64,000 nucleotides of DNA from CAWKOH01 sp963851245 (lineage in GTDB: Bacteria; Actinomycetota; Acidimicrobiia; Acidimicrobiales; Palsa-688), in contig CAWKOH010000009.1 in the NCBI GenBank assembly GCA_963851245.1, positions 248,001 to 312,000 on the forward strand, read 5' to 3'. Shown piece after piece: positions 25,300-34,451 of the stretch. Both the position numbers and the translations under genes were made by a program. The notes beneath the pieces were generated by a model, which was not told the DNA's origin, did no database searches, and saw only the letters and a list, made by a program, of their open reading frames with translations. How positions within the stretch are numbered: the stretch's first letter is position 1; every line of letters starts with the position of its first letter.

Positions 25300-25720
25300 G
25301 GTGAGTAGGTCCCTCCTGCTTCTCTGCAGAGCATTCGCCCCCGAGCCTGTTCCTGGACCACGATATGTCGGTCGGTGCTGCCTCCGGTGGCTCTACGCGA
25401 CTGGCAGCACGGGACCACCCTGGCACCGAAGTTTCTACTTGAGGTTCTCTCAAGCCAACCCATCCCAAGTCGGCACCACCGCGCCCTACTCGGCCCGACG
25501 CGGGTCGCCGAGGCTCGGTCCCCTAAGGCCTGCAGCGGACTCTCACAAAAGAATACCGGCCGCGATCCGGCGATCAGTGGCTTACGCCGCCCCGGATTCG
25601 GGGCGCACTTTGAAGACGCGGCTCCGAGGCTGCGCGGATGCCGTCCAGGGTGGTCCCGCGGACTGCCGCTAGGAGACCTCGGCAGGGATCGCTCGGCCTA
25701 GCGGTCACTACGCCGGTCGA
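25300..25720. other. No gene recognised
   Basis: Open frames are present on both strands but none has protein-like sequence. The stretch lies between the barrel protein and the recombinase remnant. Confidence 0.3.
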
Positions 25721-25810
25721 GGTGGTCGGATCGGGCACGTGACCGATCTCCAGCTGCGCCACACCCTCGCCACCTACGGTTTGGACGCCTGCGGGGAGAG
25801 CCCGTCGTGA
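25721..25810 (+). pseudogene. Tyrosine recombinase fragment
   Basis: GRIGHVTDLQLRHTLATYGL followed by DACGESPS-stop. LRHT-x-AT is the Arg-His motif of tyrosine recombinases (Arg of box II). The catalytic Tyr and the rest of the domain are absent. About 27 residues survive. Confidence 0.4.
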
Positions 25811-25859
25811 CGGGCTTCGCCCAACTCCCCACCGCTATCTCATGGTCGAGAGGTATCAG

Positions 25860-26238
25860 ATCTACGATTCGCGTGTGGCATCGGGGAAGGGTCGTGAGTT
25901 GGGCCTTGCCGAGCTGGTCGCTCTTGTCGCTGGGTACCGATCTCGGTCTGGGCCAACCGATGGAGCACATGGTGCGGTCCTGTCTCGTGGCCCTCCGCTT
26001 GGCCGAGCAGCGGGGTCTGGACGAGTCGCAGCGCACGGCGGTCTACTACTCGGGGCTCTTCACCGGCGCCTACGGGATCGCCTGGTTCCTCGGCAGCGTG
26101 GCCATCGGCGCCCTGTTCAACGTCTCGCTCGGCGCGGTCGTGGCGTTCTGCGTCACCGCAGAACTTGCTGCAATTCCCATCATCATGATGGTCCGACGGG
26201 CGACAAGAGTGACCGCACCGAGCCCGGAGCACCAGTGA
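25860..26238 (+). pseudogene. Chimera of HD-domain protein start and MFS transporter end
   Basis: Part one, in two frames: ELGLAELVALV then LLSLGTDLGLGQPMEHMVRS and LRLAEQRGLDESQRTAVYYS-GL, typical of the start of actinobacterial HD/HD-GYP regulators. Part two follows at once in frame: FTGAYGIAWFLGSVAIGALF and LGAVVAFCVTAELAAIPIIM, the last two membrane helices of an MFS transporter. The natural continuations of both are missing, so a deletion fused two genes near 26055. Confidence 0.5.
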
Positions 26239-26292
26239 GGATGCCGTGGTGACACGCTTGGCCAGACTGAATAGCGCCAAGGGAACAAGGAG

Positions 26293-27564
26293 ATGACTTT
26301 GATGGACATCAATGTGGCAGATCTGTACGCCGTCGAGATCCTCGACTCCCGAGGCCGGCCGACGCTAGCTGTGACCCTCACGCTCGCCAACGGGACCCTT
26401 GCCCGGGCAGGCGTCCCGTCGGGCGCCTCGACCGGCTCGAACGAGGCGGTCGAACTCCGAGACGGCGACCCCGCCCGCTTTGGCGGCAAGGGAGTGTTGC
26501 AGGCCGTGGCCCACGTGAACGGTGAGATCTCCGGCGAGCTCAAGTCCAGGGCGTTCGCGGATCTCGCCGAACTGGACCGGATGCTCATCGATCTGGACGG
26601 GACTGAGAACAAGTCGCGGCTCGGCGCCAACGCCATCGTCGGCGTATCGATGGCCGCCGCTCGCGCCGTTGCCACCGCCAATGGTCAGCCGTTGTGGCGC
26701 CTTCTCTCCCCCGACACGTCGCCGAGGCTTCCCGTTCCGCACTTCAACGTCGTCAACGGCGGCATGCATGCACCCAACGACCTCGATTTCCAGGAATTCA
26801 TGGTCGCTCCAGTCGGGGCGCCAAACGTCGCCGAGGCGATCAGAGCTGGCGCAGAGGTCTATGCCAAGCTTCGAGACCGCCTGGCCAGACTGGGTCACGC
26901 CACAGGCCTCGGCGACGAGGGGGGATTCGCGCCCCAGATCGCTCGACCCGAAGACGTCCTCGGAGTGCTCGTCGAAGCCATCGACGACGCCGGCTACCGG
27001 CCTGGCTCCGACGGAGTTGCGATCGCGCTGGATCCGGCCGCCAGCAGTTTCTGGCACGACGGCCAATACGACGTTGCCGGGGAGCGGTTGTCGAGCGAGG
27101 ACATGATCGACCGCTATGAACGCATGGTGGCGGACTTCCCGGTGTGGAGCTTGGAGGACGGTCTCGCCGAGTCGGACTGGGATGGCTGGGTGCGCCTCAC
27201 CGAAAGGCTCGGGGATCGGATCCAGCTGGTGGGCGACGACAACCTCGTCACCAACCCGGCCATCATCGCTGAGGCCATCGGCCGGCGAGCTGGCAACGCG
27301 GCGCTGATCAAGGTCAATCAGATCGGGACCGTGACCGAGACGCTGGCGGCGATGGCGGTGTGCCGGGGAGCGGGATGGGCGCAGATGGTGTCACACCGCT
27401 CAGGCGAGACCGACGATACCTTCATCGCCGATCTTGCCGTCGGTTCAGGATGCGGGCAGCTCAAGAGCGGCGCGCCGGCGCGCGGTGAGCGGGTCGCGAA
27501 ATACAACCGGCTCATCGAGATCGAAGCCGCACAACCCCTGCCCTTCGGGCTAGCGACTGGGTAG
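26293..27564 (+). CDS. eno: Enolase
   Basis: 423 residues, complete. Converts 2-phosphoglycerate to phosphoenolpyruvate with two Mg2+. Visible motifs in order: AVEILDSRGRPT, GVPSGASTGSNEAVELRDGD, NVVNGGMHAPNDLDFQEFMV, GLGDEGGFAP (catalytic Glu loop), DPAASSFW and WSLEDGL (metal ligands), LVGDDNLVTN, LIKVNQIGT (catalytic Lys), MVSHRSGETDDTFIADLAVG and KSGAPARGERVAKYNRL (second Lys). GGAG lies directly before ATG 26293 and 9 bases before a second ATG at 26302, so the latter may be the true start. Fluoride with phosphate inhibits enolase, and enolase genes often sit in fluoride-response loci; the next genes carry fluoride riboswitches. It could be a second, locus-specific copy. Confidence 0.96.
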   Translation: MTLMDINVADLYAVEILDSRGRPTLAVTLTLANGTLARAGVPSGASTGSNEAVELRDGDPARFGGKGVLQAVAHVNGEISGELKSRAFADLAELDRMLIDLDGTENKSRLGANAIVGVSMAAARAVATANGQPLWRLLSPDTSPRLPVPHFNVVNGGMHAPNDLDFQEFMVAPVGAPNVAEAIRAGAEVYAKLRDRLARLGHATGLGDEGGFAPQIARPEDVLGVLVEAIDDAGYRPGSDGVAIALDPAASSFWHDGQYDVAGERLSSEDMIDRYERMVADFPVWSLEDGLAESDWDGWVRLTERLGDRIQLVGDDNLVTNPAIIAEAIGRRAGNAALIKVNQIGTVTETLAAMAVCRGAGWAQMVSHRSGETDDTFIADLAVGSGCGQLKSGAPARGERVAKYNRLIEIEAAQPLPFGLATG

Positions 27565-27649
27565 CCGTCGCATCGGGTCACTCATTCGGTATGGCGACGC
27601 GGGGCGTTGGCGGGCAAGGTCGTAAACCCCGTTCGTGGCCGGCACCGGT
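27565..27649. other. Gap between convergent eno and mutS-like genes
   Basis: No gene. The two genes converge here. No strong hairpin terminator was seen. Confidence 0.3.
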
Positions 27650-28870
27650 CTAGGGCTCGCTCGTCGCCACCGAACCGAGCGAACAGTCGTCGTCGTCCAG
27701 CCACCCGCCCAGCCGGTAGTAGATATCTGCGCCGAAGCTGGTAGGGAGTGGCTCTGCGACTGCGAGCGTGTAGTTTCGTCGTCCGTCGGGTTGCCGCTCC
27801 GCTCGTAGGAAGAGAGTCGTGTCTCCATGACGCTTGTGGAAGCTGTCGGCGAAGTCGAACTGGTGGGTCACGAAGAGCACCTTGATCTCTGCCTCCAGTA
27901 GCGCACCAACGACCTGGCGCCGGATCTCGGACCCTCCCGCTCGTTGGTGGCGGCGAAGGACTCGTTAAAGAGCATGAGGCAGTGAGGACGGATCTGGTCA
28001 GCGATCGCGCTCATGCCGCTCAGCTCTTCGTCGAGGCGCCCGCTCGTCATGGTGGCGTCCTCCTCCCGGATGAAGTGCGTGAAGACCCCTTCACCCACGC
28101 TGGCCCGATAGGTCTCCGCCGTGACGAACATGCCGCACTGCATCATGAGCTGAGCCAGGCCGACACTGCGCAGGAATGTCAACTTTCCGCTGGAGTTCGC
28201 ACCAGTGATGATGATCAAGGTCTTCCCGTCGGCATCGACATCGTTACCAAGGACCCGGCGCTCCGCCCGAGGGCCAGGCAGACGTCATACAGTCCGGCGC
28301 AGGTGAGCGTGAGGGGTTGCCAGGGCGAGGGTTCGGGGAACGAGATCGGCTCTCCCTTGGCCACGAGGCGGTCCCGGAGGTTCAGGCAGCTCATATAGAA
28401 GCCCAACTCGGTTCGGAGCATTGTGAAGTAGCTCAAGATGTGGTCGGCGGACTGCGCGGCTGCGTTGGCCACCAGGTTGATCCCCCGACTGGTGAGGTCC
28501 GACAACGCTTGCGCACCTGCATCGTCGCGCGGCGGGATGGTAAAGGAGTGCGACGACCGCGGGCCGATTCCGAACCGTTCTCTCCACTTGGGCCTGCCGT
28601 CGCCTGGCGAGCGCAGCACAAAGCCGATCCCGCTGTTGTCTCGGCCCAGCTCGGCGCTGATCAATTCGCCGTCGCGGAAGCGAAGCTGCTTCAGGTGGTA
28701 GCCGATGGTTTCGAAGTACTCGTCGTCCAGTTCACGCTGGAGGGTGCGAAAAGCGTCGTCAGGCCAGCGGAGTGAAATTGGACTCCGTGTTCGTCGGCGA
28801 TCTTACGCAGGTCCTTGAGGCGAACGACGCTGGCTTCGAGCTGACCGGGCAACCCCGCTCACCAGGGGGT
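27650..28870 (-). pseudogene. MutS-like DNA mismatch repair ATPase, frameshifted, 5' end missing
   Basis: Right to left: QLEASVVRLKDLRKIADEHG, RELDDEYFETIGYHLKQLRF, RGINLVANAAAQSADHILSY, then after a slip IIITGANSSGKLTFLRSVGL (Walker A, with Leu where Ser/Thr normally follows GK), GEGVFTHFIREEDATMTSGR and LDEELSGMSAIADQI (signature), LMLFNESFAATNEREG (Walker B region). After a second slip comes LFVTHQFDFADSFHKRHGDT. This is the C-terminal core plus ATPase domain of a short MutS family member. At least three indels are needed, and no start is present before the divergent riboswitch. MutS-type genes are known members of fluoride-riboswitch regulons. Confidence 0.75.
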
Positions 28871-28885
28871 AAGGTGGGCGGCGCG

Positions 28886-28956
28886 CCGGATGAGGCTCCG
28901 GTGGGTGATCCGGCACCGGGCGCCCGAACCGCCACACGGGCTGATGGCCTCTACGC
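28886..28956 (+). promoter_or_regulatory. Fluoride riboswitch (crcB motif) before the hydrogenase-like operon
   Basis: Stem CCGG-ATGAGGCT-CCGG (28886-28901) matches the conserved first hairpin GGCG-AUGAGGCC-CGCC. About 30 bases on, GAACCGCC leads to GGGCTGATGGCCTCTAC (ends near 28954), the conserved 3' side. GAGGC in the first loop can pair with GCCTC to form the fluoride-binding pseudoknot. It lies about 35 bases before the start of the six-gene operon on the same strand. Fluoride should switch expression on. Confidence 0.8.
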
Positions 28957-28988
28957 ACGGGGTAGTTCTGACGTGACGTGGAGGTGAG

Positions 28989-29954
28989 GTGGCCGCAGTC
29001 AACTTAGCGCCGGCACAGATCCAGGTCCTCCAGGTCCTTACCATCGTGGTCTTCGCGCCCTTCGTGAGCGGCGGGATCGCCCACCTCGAAGCCCGGCTTC
29101 AGGGCCGGCGCGGCCCGCGGATCCTCCAGCCCTACTACGACCTGGCCAAGCTGTTCCGCAAGGAGACCCTGATCCCCGAAGACGCCGGCTGGGTGTTCGT
29201 GCTGGGTCCGATGCTGGCCTTCACCTGCTACCTGGTCGTCCCCCTCCTCATCCCGGTGCTGACCAGCTATCCCTTGCCGCTGGGCTACATGGGCGACATC
29301 CTGGGCGGCGGGTTCATCCTGGGGCTGGCCGGCTTCTCCGTGGCCGTGGCCGCCGCCGAGACCGGCGGCCCCTACGCCCAGCTGGGCAGCAGCCGGGCCA
29401 TGACCTTCGGGGCGCTCATCGAGCCGTCCATCCTGTTCATCACCTTCACCGTGGCGCTGATCACCACCACCGACCTCCCGTACTTCGAGGCGGCCGCCGC
29501 CCGTGCGTCGCTCAACCAGGCGGTCCGCCCCGCCCACCTGCTCGCCGCCCTGGCCTTCTTCTTGGTGGTATTGAACGACACCGGACGCATCCCGGTGGAG
29601 ACCCACGCCAGCACCCTCGAGTTCGGCATGATCGACGAGGCCCGCACCCTCGAGCACTCGGGGCCGTTGTTCGCCCTGTTGAAGTGGGGGTCGGCGATGA
29701 AGCAGCTGATCCTCTACGTCCTCTTGGTGAACGTCTTCGTCGCACCCTGGGGGCTGGCCGGTTCGCGGGCCCTAGGCGCGGTATTGCTCGCCATCCCCAT
29801 CTTGTTGGCCAAGGCCTTCGGCGTGGGGGCGATCTTCGCCGTTATCGACAACAGCTTCTCGAAGCTGCGGTTGTTCAAGATCACCGAGTTCATGGCGGCC
29901 GCCTTCTTGCTCGCCATCCTGGCCGTGCTCGTGCTCTACCTGGGAGGGGGTTGA
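28989..29954 (+). CDS. Hydrogenase-4-like subunit C (NuoH/HycD family membrane subunit)
   Basis: 321 residues, eight or so membrane helices. GGIAHLEARLQGRRGPRILQ then PYYDLAKLFRKETLIPEDAG is the conserved quinone-side loop of NuoH/HyfC/HycD proteins. Further on are ETGGPYAQLGSSRAMTFGAL, GRIPVETHASTLEFGMIDEA and FSKLRLFKITEFMAAAFLLA. It anchors the peripheral arm to the ion-pumping subunits. First gene behind the fluoride riboswitch; the next gene starts 1 base after its stop. Start GTG at 28989 with GTGGAGGTGAGGT upstream. Family known; physiological partner inferred. Confidence 0.9.
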   Translation: MAAVNLAPAQIQVLQVLTIVVFAPFVSGGIAHLEARLQGRRGPRILQPYYDLAKLFRKETLIPEDAGWVFVLGPMLAFTCYLVVPLLIPVLTSYPLPLGYMGDILGGGFILGLAGFSVAVAAAETGGPYAQLGSSRAMTFGALIEPSILFITFTVALITTTDLPYFEAAAARASLNQAVRPAHLLAALAFFLVVLNDTGRIPVETHASTLEFGMIDEARTLEHSGPLFALLKWGSAMKQLILYVLLVNVFVAPWGLAGSRALGAVLLAIPILLAKAFGVGAIFAVIDNSFSKLRLFKITEFMAAAFLLAILAVLVLYLGGG

Positions 29955-29955
29955 C

Positions 29956-30645
29956 ATGCCCATCGTCATCGCCTCCACGGCACCGCCGGTCCCCTCCACC
30001 TTTTCCGGTGGCGCCGAGGCCATCGCCTTGGTGGTGCTGCTCACCGAGTTCGCCATGCTGCGTGCGCCGCTGTCGCGCTCACAGGTCCGCCTCTACGCCT
30101 TCCAATCGCTGGCCGTCAGCTCACTGGCGGTGTTCGTAGCGGCGAGCCAGCACGTGCCCCAGCTCTACGTGCTCGCCGGCTTGTCGTTCGTGCTCAAGGT
30201 CGTGCTGGTGCCGGCCATCGTGCTGCGGCTGCTGCGCGACGCCCGTGTGGACGTGGCCGCCAGCAACCGTCTCGGCGTGGCCACCATGGTGCTGCTCGCC
30301 ATCGCCATCTCGGTCTTCGGCTTCTTCGTGGTGGGCAGCCTCCCCGTCCATTCCCGCTCGCTCCCCACCCCCGCGCTCGGCATGGCCGCGGCAGTCATCC
30401 TGGTGGCCTTCCTGCTGGTGATCCTGCGCTCCGATGTCGTGTCCCAGGCGGTGGGGTTCTTCTCGCTGGAGAACGGGGTCTCAGTGGCCAGCCTGGTGGT
30501 GGCGGCCGGCCTCCCGCTCATCGTCGAGGTGGCGTTCCTCTTCGACCTGCTGGTGGCGGTGGTCGTCTTCGGGGTGTTGATGCGGGTCCATCACGGGCGC
30601 ACCCAGACCCTCTCCACCGACGTGCTGGACAGGCTGCGGGGATAG
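29956..30645 (+). CDS. Hydrogenase-4-like subunit E
   Basis: 229 residues, six to seven membrane helices, the size of HyfE. LRAPLSRSQVRLYAFQSLAV, VLAGLSFVLKVVLVPAIVLR and VGFFSLENGVSVASLVVAAG (the E-NG motif of the NuoK-like half) identify it. It is a small membrane subunit between the antiporter-like subunits. Spacing of 1 base before and 2 bases after indicates translational coupling. Confidence 0.88.
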   Translation: MPIVIASTAPPVPSTFSGGAEAIALVVLLTEFAMLRAPLSRSQVRLYAFQSLAVSSLAVFVAASQHVPQLYVLAGLSFVLKVVLVPAIVLRLLRDARVDVAASNRLGVATMVLLAIAISVFGFFVVGSLPVHSRSLPTPALGMAAAVILVAFLLVILRSDVVSQAVGFFSLENGVSVASLVVAAGLPLIVEVAFLFDLLVAVVVFGVLMRVHHGRTQTLSTDVLDRLRG

Positions 30646-30647
30646 AC

Positions 30648-32102
30648 ATGGGCTGGGATCTCCTCGTCATCCTTATCGTCCCGTTCGCGGTCAGTGTCGT
30701 CTGCTGGTGGGCGCCGGTGCAGGTCGGCCGCCTGCTCACGGTGGCCAGCGGGGTGCTCACCTTCGTCTTGGCCGTCTTGCTCGTACCGACGAGCACCGCC
30801 ACGGCGGCGGCGGGGTGGCTGCGAGTCGACGCGTTGTCGGTGGTGTTCCTGATGGCGGTGGCGTTCCTCTATGCCGCCACCGCGATCTTCGCCGTCGGCT
30901 ACGTGCAGCCGGCAGGCGACGCCGACGCGGCGGCGCGCTACAGCCGCCGGTTCTTCGCCGGCCTCAATCTCTTCGCGTGGTCGATGGCCATGGCCCCCCT
31001 GGTCAACGGGCTGGCTCTGTTGTGGGTGGCGATCGAGGTCACCACCGTCATCTCGGCGCTGTTGGTGGCCATCGACGACACCGACGGCGCCACCGAGGCG
31101 GCCTGGAAGTACCTGCTCATCGCGTCAATGGGACTGGGCCTCGCGTTGCTGGCCACGATCGTCATGTACTACGCGGGGAGCTCGGTCTTCGGTAACGCCT
31201 ACGAGTTGTTCTATCCCAAGCTTCTCAGCGGGGCTGGGCACTTCCCCGCCGAGGTGGTCCGGCTCTCCTTCGTTCTCGCCGTGCTCGGCTACGGCACGAA
31301 GATGGGGCTGGTCCCGGTGCACACCTGGCTCCCCGACGCGCACTCAGAGGCCCCCACCCCCATATCGGCGCTCCTGTCCGGGTCACTGTTGGCGGTCAGC
31401 TTCTACGCCATCTTGCGCTTCTACCAGGTGACGGTGCGAGCCATCGGACCCGCCTTTCCCCGCAACGTGCTGCTCGCCTTCGGGCTGGCCTCACTCGGGC
31501 TCGCCGCCCTGTACCTGGCCAGTCAGCGGGACATGAAACGCCTCTTCGCCTATTCGAGCGTCGAGCACATGGGCATTCTCGCCATCGGCATGAGCTTCTC
31601 GGCGCCGATCGCGGTGGTGGGCGTGCTGCTCCACGTCCTGGCCCACGCCGCCGCCAAGGGCACGGCGTTCTTCGGCGCCGGCAGCGTCGTGCGCAAATTC
31701 GGTACCAAGGACATGGACCGCATCCACGGCGGGATCGGCGCGCTCCCCTGGAGCGGACCTATGCTGGTGTTGGCCGTGTTGGGCCTGTGTGCCCTGCCGC
31801 CGTTTGGGATTTTCCGCAGCGAGTTCCTCATCGTCTCGGGGGGATTGAACGACCCCCGCGACGCGGTGGCCGCGGTCCTGGTGGTGCTCGTGACGCTGGC
31901 CACGCTGGGGCTGAGCTGGTTCGGGTCCCAGACCATGTTGAGCGCGACCCCCGACGGCGTCGTGCGAGGCGAGACCAGCGGGTGGATCGTGGGCGCCATG
32001 CTCGTCGGTTTGGTGGCCCTCACCGTCCTCGGCGTTCACCCGCCCGGCCAGCTGTCAGACCTGCTCACCCGCGCCGCCCACGAACTCGGGACGGGATCGT
32101 GA
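30648..32102 (+). CDS. Hydrogenase-4-like subunit F (antiporter-like, NuoN/MrpD family)
   Basis: 484 residues, about 14 membrane helices. Key features: LLWVAIEVTTVISALLVAID (helix 5 Glu), GTKMGLVPVHTWLPDAHSEA and PTPISALLSGSLLAVSFYAI (the broken helix 7 region with Lys and His), and MKRLFAYSSVEHMGILAIGM. This is the proton or sodium translocating type of subunit. All charged residues expected for pumping seem kept, in contrast to the redox subunits of the same operon. Confidence 0.92.
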   Translation: MGWDLLVILIVPFAVSVVCWWAPVQVGRLLTVASGVLTFVLAVLLVPTSTATAAAGWLRVDALSVVFLMAVAFLYAATAIFAVGYVQPAGDADAAARYSRRFFAGLNLFAWSMAMAPLVNGLALLWVAIEVTTVISALLVAIDDTDGATEAAWKYLLIASMGLGLALLATIVMYYAGSSVFGNAYELFYPKLLSGAGHFPAEVVRLSFVLAVLGYGTKMGLVPVHTWLPDAHSEAPTPISALLSGSLLAVSFYAILRFYQVTVRAIGPAFPRNVLLAFGLASLGLAALYLASQRDMKRLFAYSSVEHMGILAIGMSFSAPIAVVGVLLHVLAHAAAKGTAFFGAGSVVRKFGTKDMDRIHGGIGALPWSGPMLVLAVLGLCALPPFGIFRSEFLIVSGGLNDPRDAVAAVLVVLVTLATLGLSWFGSQTMLSATPDGVVRGETSGWIVGAMLVGLVALTVLGVHPPGQLSDLLTRAAHELGTGS

Positions 32103-33594
32103 CGACCGCCGACCACTGCCACGCGGATCGACGCGGACCGCCTGGCCGAGTCGGTGGCCGCACAGGTCGGAGCCGGAGGACGCTTCGCCGGACTGGTCGC
32201 CACCGCCCGGACCGACGGGTCCACCGTGCTGTACGCCCTGGTAGCGAGCACCGGCAGGCTGGAGGTGACCGAGACCGTGCTGGCCCCGGGCCAGACGCGC
32301 TACCCCGCTCTCACCCCGCTCGTGCCCGCCGCGGCCTGGTACGAGCGCGAGATACATGACCTCTTCGGCATCGAACCCGACGGTCATCTTCGCCTCGACC
32401 CACTCGTGCTCCCGCTCCGCCCGGGCTCAGACCCTCCCCGGCCCGGCAGTGTCTGGGCGCCGCCGCGGGTCGAGCTCGACGTCGAGCGCGCTGCCGGGCC
32501 ACGTGAGCGGCGAGGGAGTGTTCACCATCCCCTACGGTCCAGTGCGCTCCGGGGTGTTCGAGAGCGTGGAATATCTGGTCGAGACGTCCGGCGAGGAGAT
32601 ACCCCACCTGCGCACCCGGGTGTACCACAAGCACCGCGGCCTCGACCGCCGCTTCGATGACTTGGACGTCGACGACGCCGTGCTCCTGGCCGAACGGGTG
32701 GAGGGCACCAACTCGGTGGCCCATGCGCTCGCCTTCTGCCAGGCGCTCGAATCCCTCGGCGGTGTCGAGCCCTCCCGACCGGCCGAGCTGGTCCGCGTCG
32801 TGCACGCCGAGTTGGAGAGGATCGCCGCCCACCTGGACTCGGTGGTCCGCCACACCGAAGGTGCAGGCCAGGCGGTCGGCTACGCCCGGATGAGCCGCCA
32901 CAAAGAAGAGGTGCTCCGCCTGCGCGCCAAGCTGTGCGGGCACCGCTTCGGCCGCGGGGTCGTGGTGCCCGGCGGTGTGACCGGTGCTCTCCGCTTGGAC
33001 CCGAGCGCCGCCTTGGCCGAGGTAGGCCGCCTGCAAGCGGCCATCGCCGATGACGCCCGGGCCCTGATGGCGACGCCGTCGTTCCTCGACCGGCTGCGCG
33101 GCACCGGTCCCTTGCCGCCCCAGGTCGTCGCCGCCCACGGGGCGCTCGGGCCGGTGGCCAGGGGATCAGGGCTGGTCGATGACGTGCGGGTCGAGCGCCC
33201 CTACAGCGCCTACCGCCACCTCGGGTTCGAGCCGGCCGCCGGTTTCGACGAAGGGGATGCCCTCGCTCGCCAGCACGTCCGTCTGGTCGAGATCCACCAA
33301 GCGTTCCATCTGGTCCGCCAGGCCCTCGACGAGCTGTCTGAAGCCGGTCCCGAACCCTGGCAGCAGCCCGTACCCGCGGTGGGCGGAATTGCGGTCTCTT
33401 CGGTCGAAGCCCCCCAAGGTGAGCTGCTCTACCTCGTCGAGTTCGCCGGCGACCGACTCGTGCGGGTCAAAGCCCGCTGCGCCTCGTTCCACAACCTGGC
33501 CCTGTTCCCCCAGGCCTTCCGGGGCGACATCTTCACCGACTTCGTGTTCATCGAGGCCAGCTTCGGACTCTCGATCGCCGGGGTGGCGGGCTGA
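32099..33594 (+). CDS. Hydrogenase-like large subunit (NuoC-NuoD fusion) without [NiFe] cysteines
   Basis: The N-terminal part is a NuoC/HycE-N domain (PAAAWYEREIHDLFGIEPDG). After a slip near 32470-32500 the large-subunit domain follows: GVFTIPYGPVRSGVFESVEY, HLRTRVYHKHRGLDRRF, RVVHAELERIAAHLDSVV and LCGHRFGRGVVVPGGVTG. Where [NiFe] enzymes have ERVCGIC, this has ERVEGTNSVAHA. The C-terminal Cys pair is replaced by ARCASFHNLALFPQAFRGDI, as in NuoD. No nickel site is possible. A second indel may lie near 32125, so the start (GTG 32099, overlapping the hyfF-like stop) is uncertain. Likely a structural or quinone-type subunit of an Ehr complex. Confidence 0.8.
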
Positions 33595-34451
33595 TGGCGT
33601 GGATCCTGCGGGGCTTGCGCGACGGCATCGTCACCACGCCCTACCCGCGACGCCCGGACGACTATGGTCCCGGGTTTCGCGGCGTCATCACCGTCCTACC
33701 GGATCCAGCCGGGTCAGAAGACGGGGGGCGGCCAGGCTCTGGCAACGACCACACGCTCGGCGATCTGTGCCCGACCGGAGCCATCCAGACCGATGTCGTC
33801 GAAACAGGTGCCGCCGGGTCAGGCGCCGGCGCGGCGGGCGATGCAGTGGTCCGGGTCGACCGCGGTCGATGCATCCTCTGCGGTCGTTGCGTCGAGGCTC
33901 GCCCAGACCGATTCGCCTTCTCGCCCTCGGTTGAGCCTGCCGCCCTCGCCCGACCGGCGTTGGTCGTGCCGAACTTCGGCGACGACGACGCCGGCCTCGA
34001 CCGCCTCCGAAGCGAGCTTCACCGACGGGTGAAAGCGCTGCGCCGCTCCATACACATCCGCCACGTCGACGCCGGGTCCGACGGCGCAGAGGAGTGGGAA
34101 GTCGTGGCGCTCATGAACCCCGTCTACGACGTGCAACGCCTCGGGGTTTACTTCACCGCCTCCCCCCGCCACGCCGACGTCCTGCTCGTGACCGGGGTCG
34201 GCACCGCCGGCATGGCCGGACCACTCCGCCAGACCTTCGACGCCATGCCCGAGCCCAGGGTGGTCGTGGCCGCGGGCAGCGACGCCACCAGCGGTGGGCT
34301 GGTCCACCCCACATACGCGTCCGGACCCGGCGTGGGATCGATCGTCCCCGTCGACGTCTGGGTCCCCGGCTCCCCGCCGAGTCCCTTCAGCCTCCTCCAC
34401 GGCATCCTGCTCGGCGTCGGCCTTCTCCCCCGAACCGGCACCACAGCATGA
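33594..34451 (+). CDS. Ferredoxin-NuoB-like fusion subunit lacking the NuoB cluster cysteines
   Basis: 285 residues. N-terminal half: a HycF/NuoI-like segment with LCPTGAIQT and VDRGRCILCGRCVEARPDRF, enough for one [4Fe-4S] cluster. C-terminal half: a NuoB/HycG small-subunit fold, clear from YDVQRLGVYFTASPRHADVL, LRQTFDAMPEPRVVVAAGSD and VPVDVWVPGSPPSPFSLLHG. The NuoB ligands are gone: the CC pair region reads HVDAGSDGAEEW, GSCA is GSDAT and PGCPP is PGSPP. It overlaps the preceding stop by one base and the next start by four. The fusion and ligand loss together are unusual. Confidence 0.85.
   Translation: MAWILRGLRDGIVTTPYPRRPDDYGPGFRGVITVLPDPAGSEDGGRPGSGNDHTLGDLCPTGAIQTDVVETGAAGSGAGAAGDAVVRVDRGRCILCGRCVEARPDRFAFSPSVEPAALARPALVVPNFGDDDAGLDRLRSELHRRVKALRRSIHIRHVDAGSDGAEEWEVVALMNPVYDVQRLGVYFTASPRHADVLLVTGVGTAGMAGPLRQTFDAMPEPRVVVAAGSDATSGGLVHPTYASGPGVGSIVPVDVWVPGSPPSPFSLLHGILLGVGLLPRTGTTA

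Noticed and set aside
25721..25810. Integron integrase IntI
   Set aside because: Only 27 residues around the RHT motif remain and the IntI-specific extra helix is not seen; it fits any tyrosine recombinase.
26200..26292. A fluoride riboswitch before enolase
   Set aside because: No CTGATGG-x-CTAC 3' side and no matching pseudoknot loop was found upstream of the gene.
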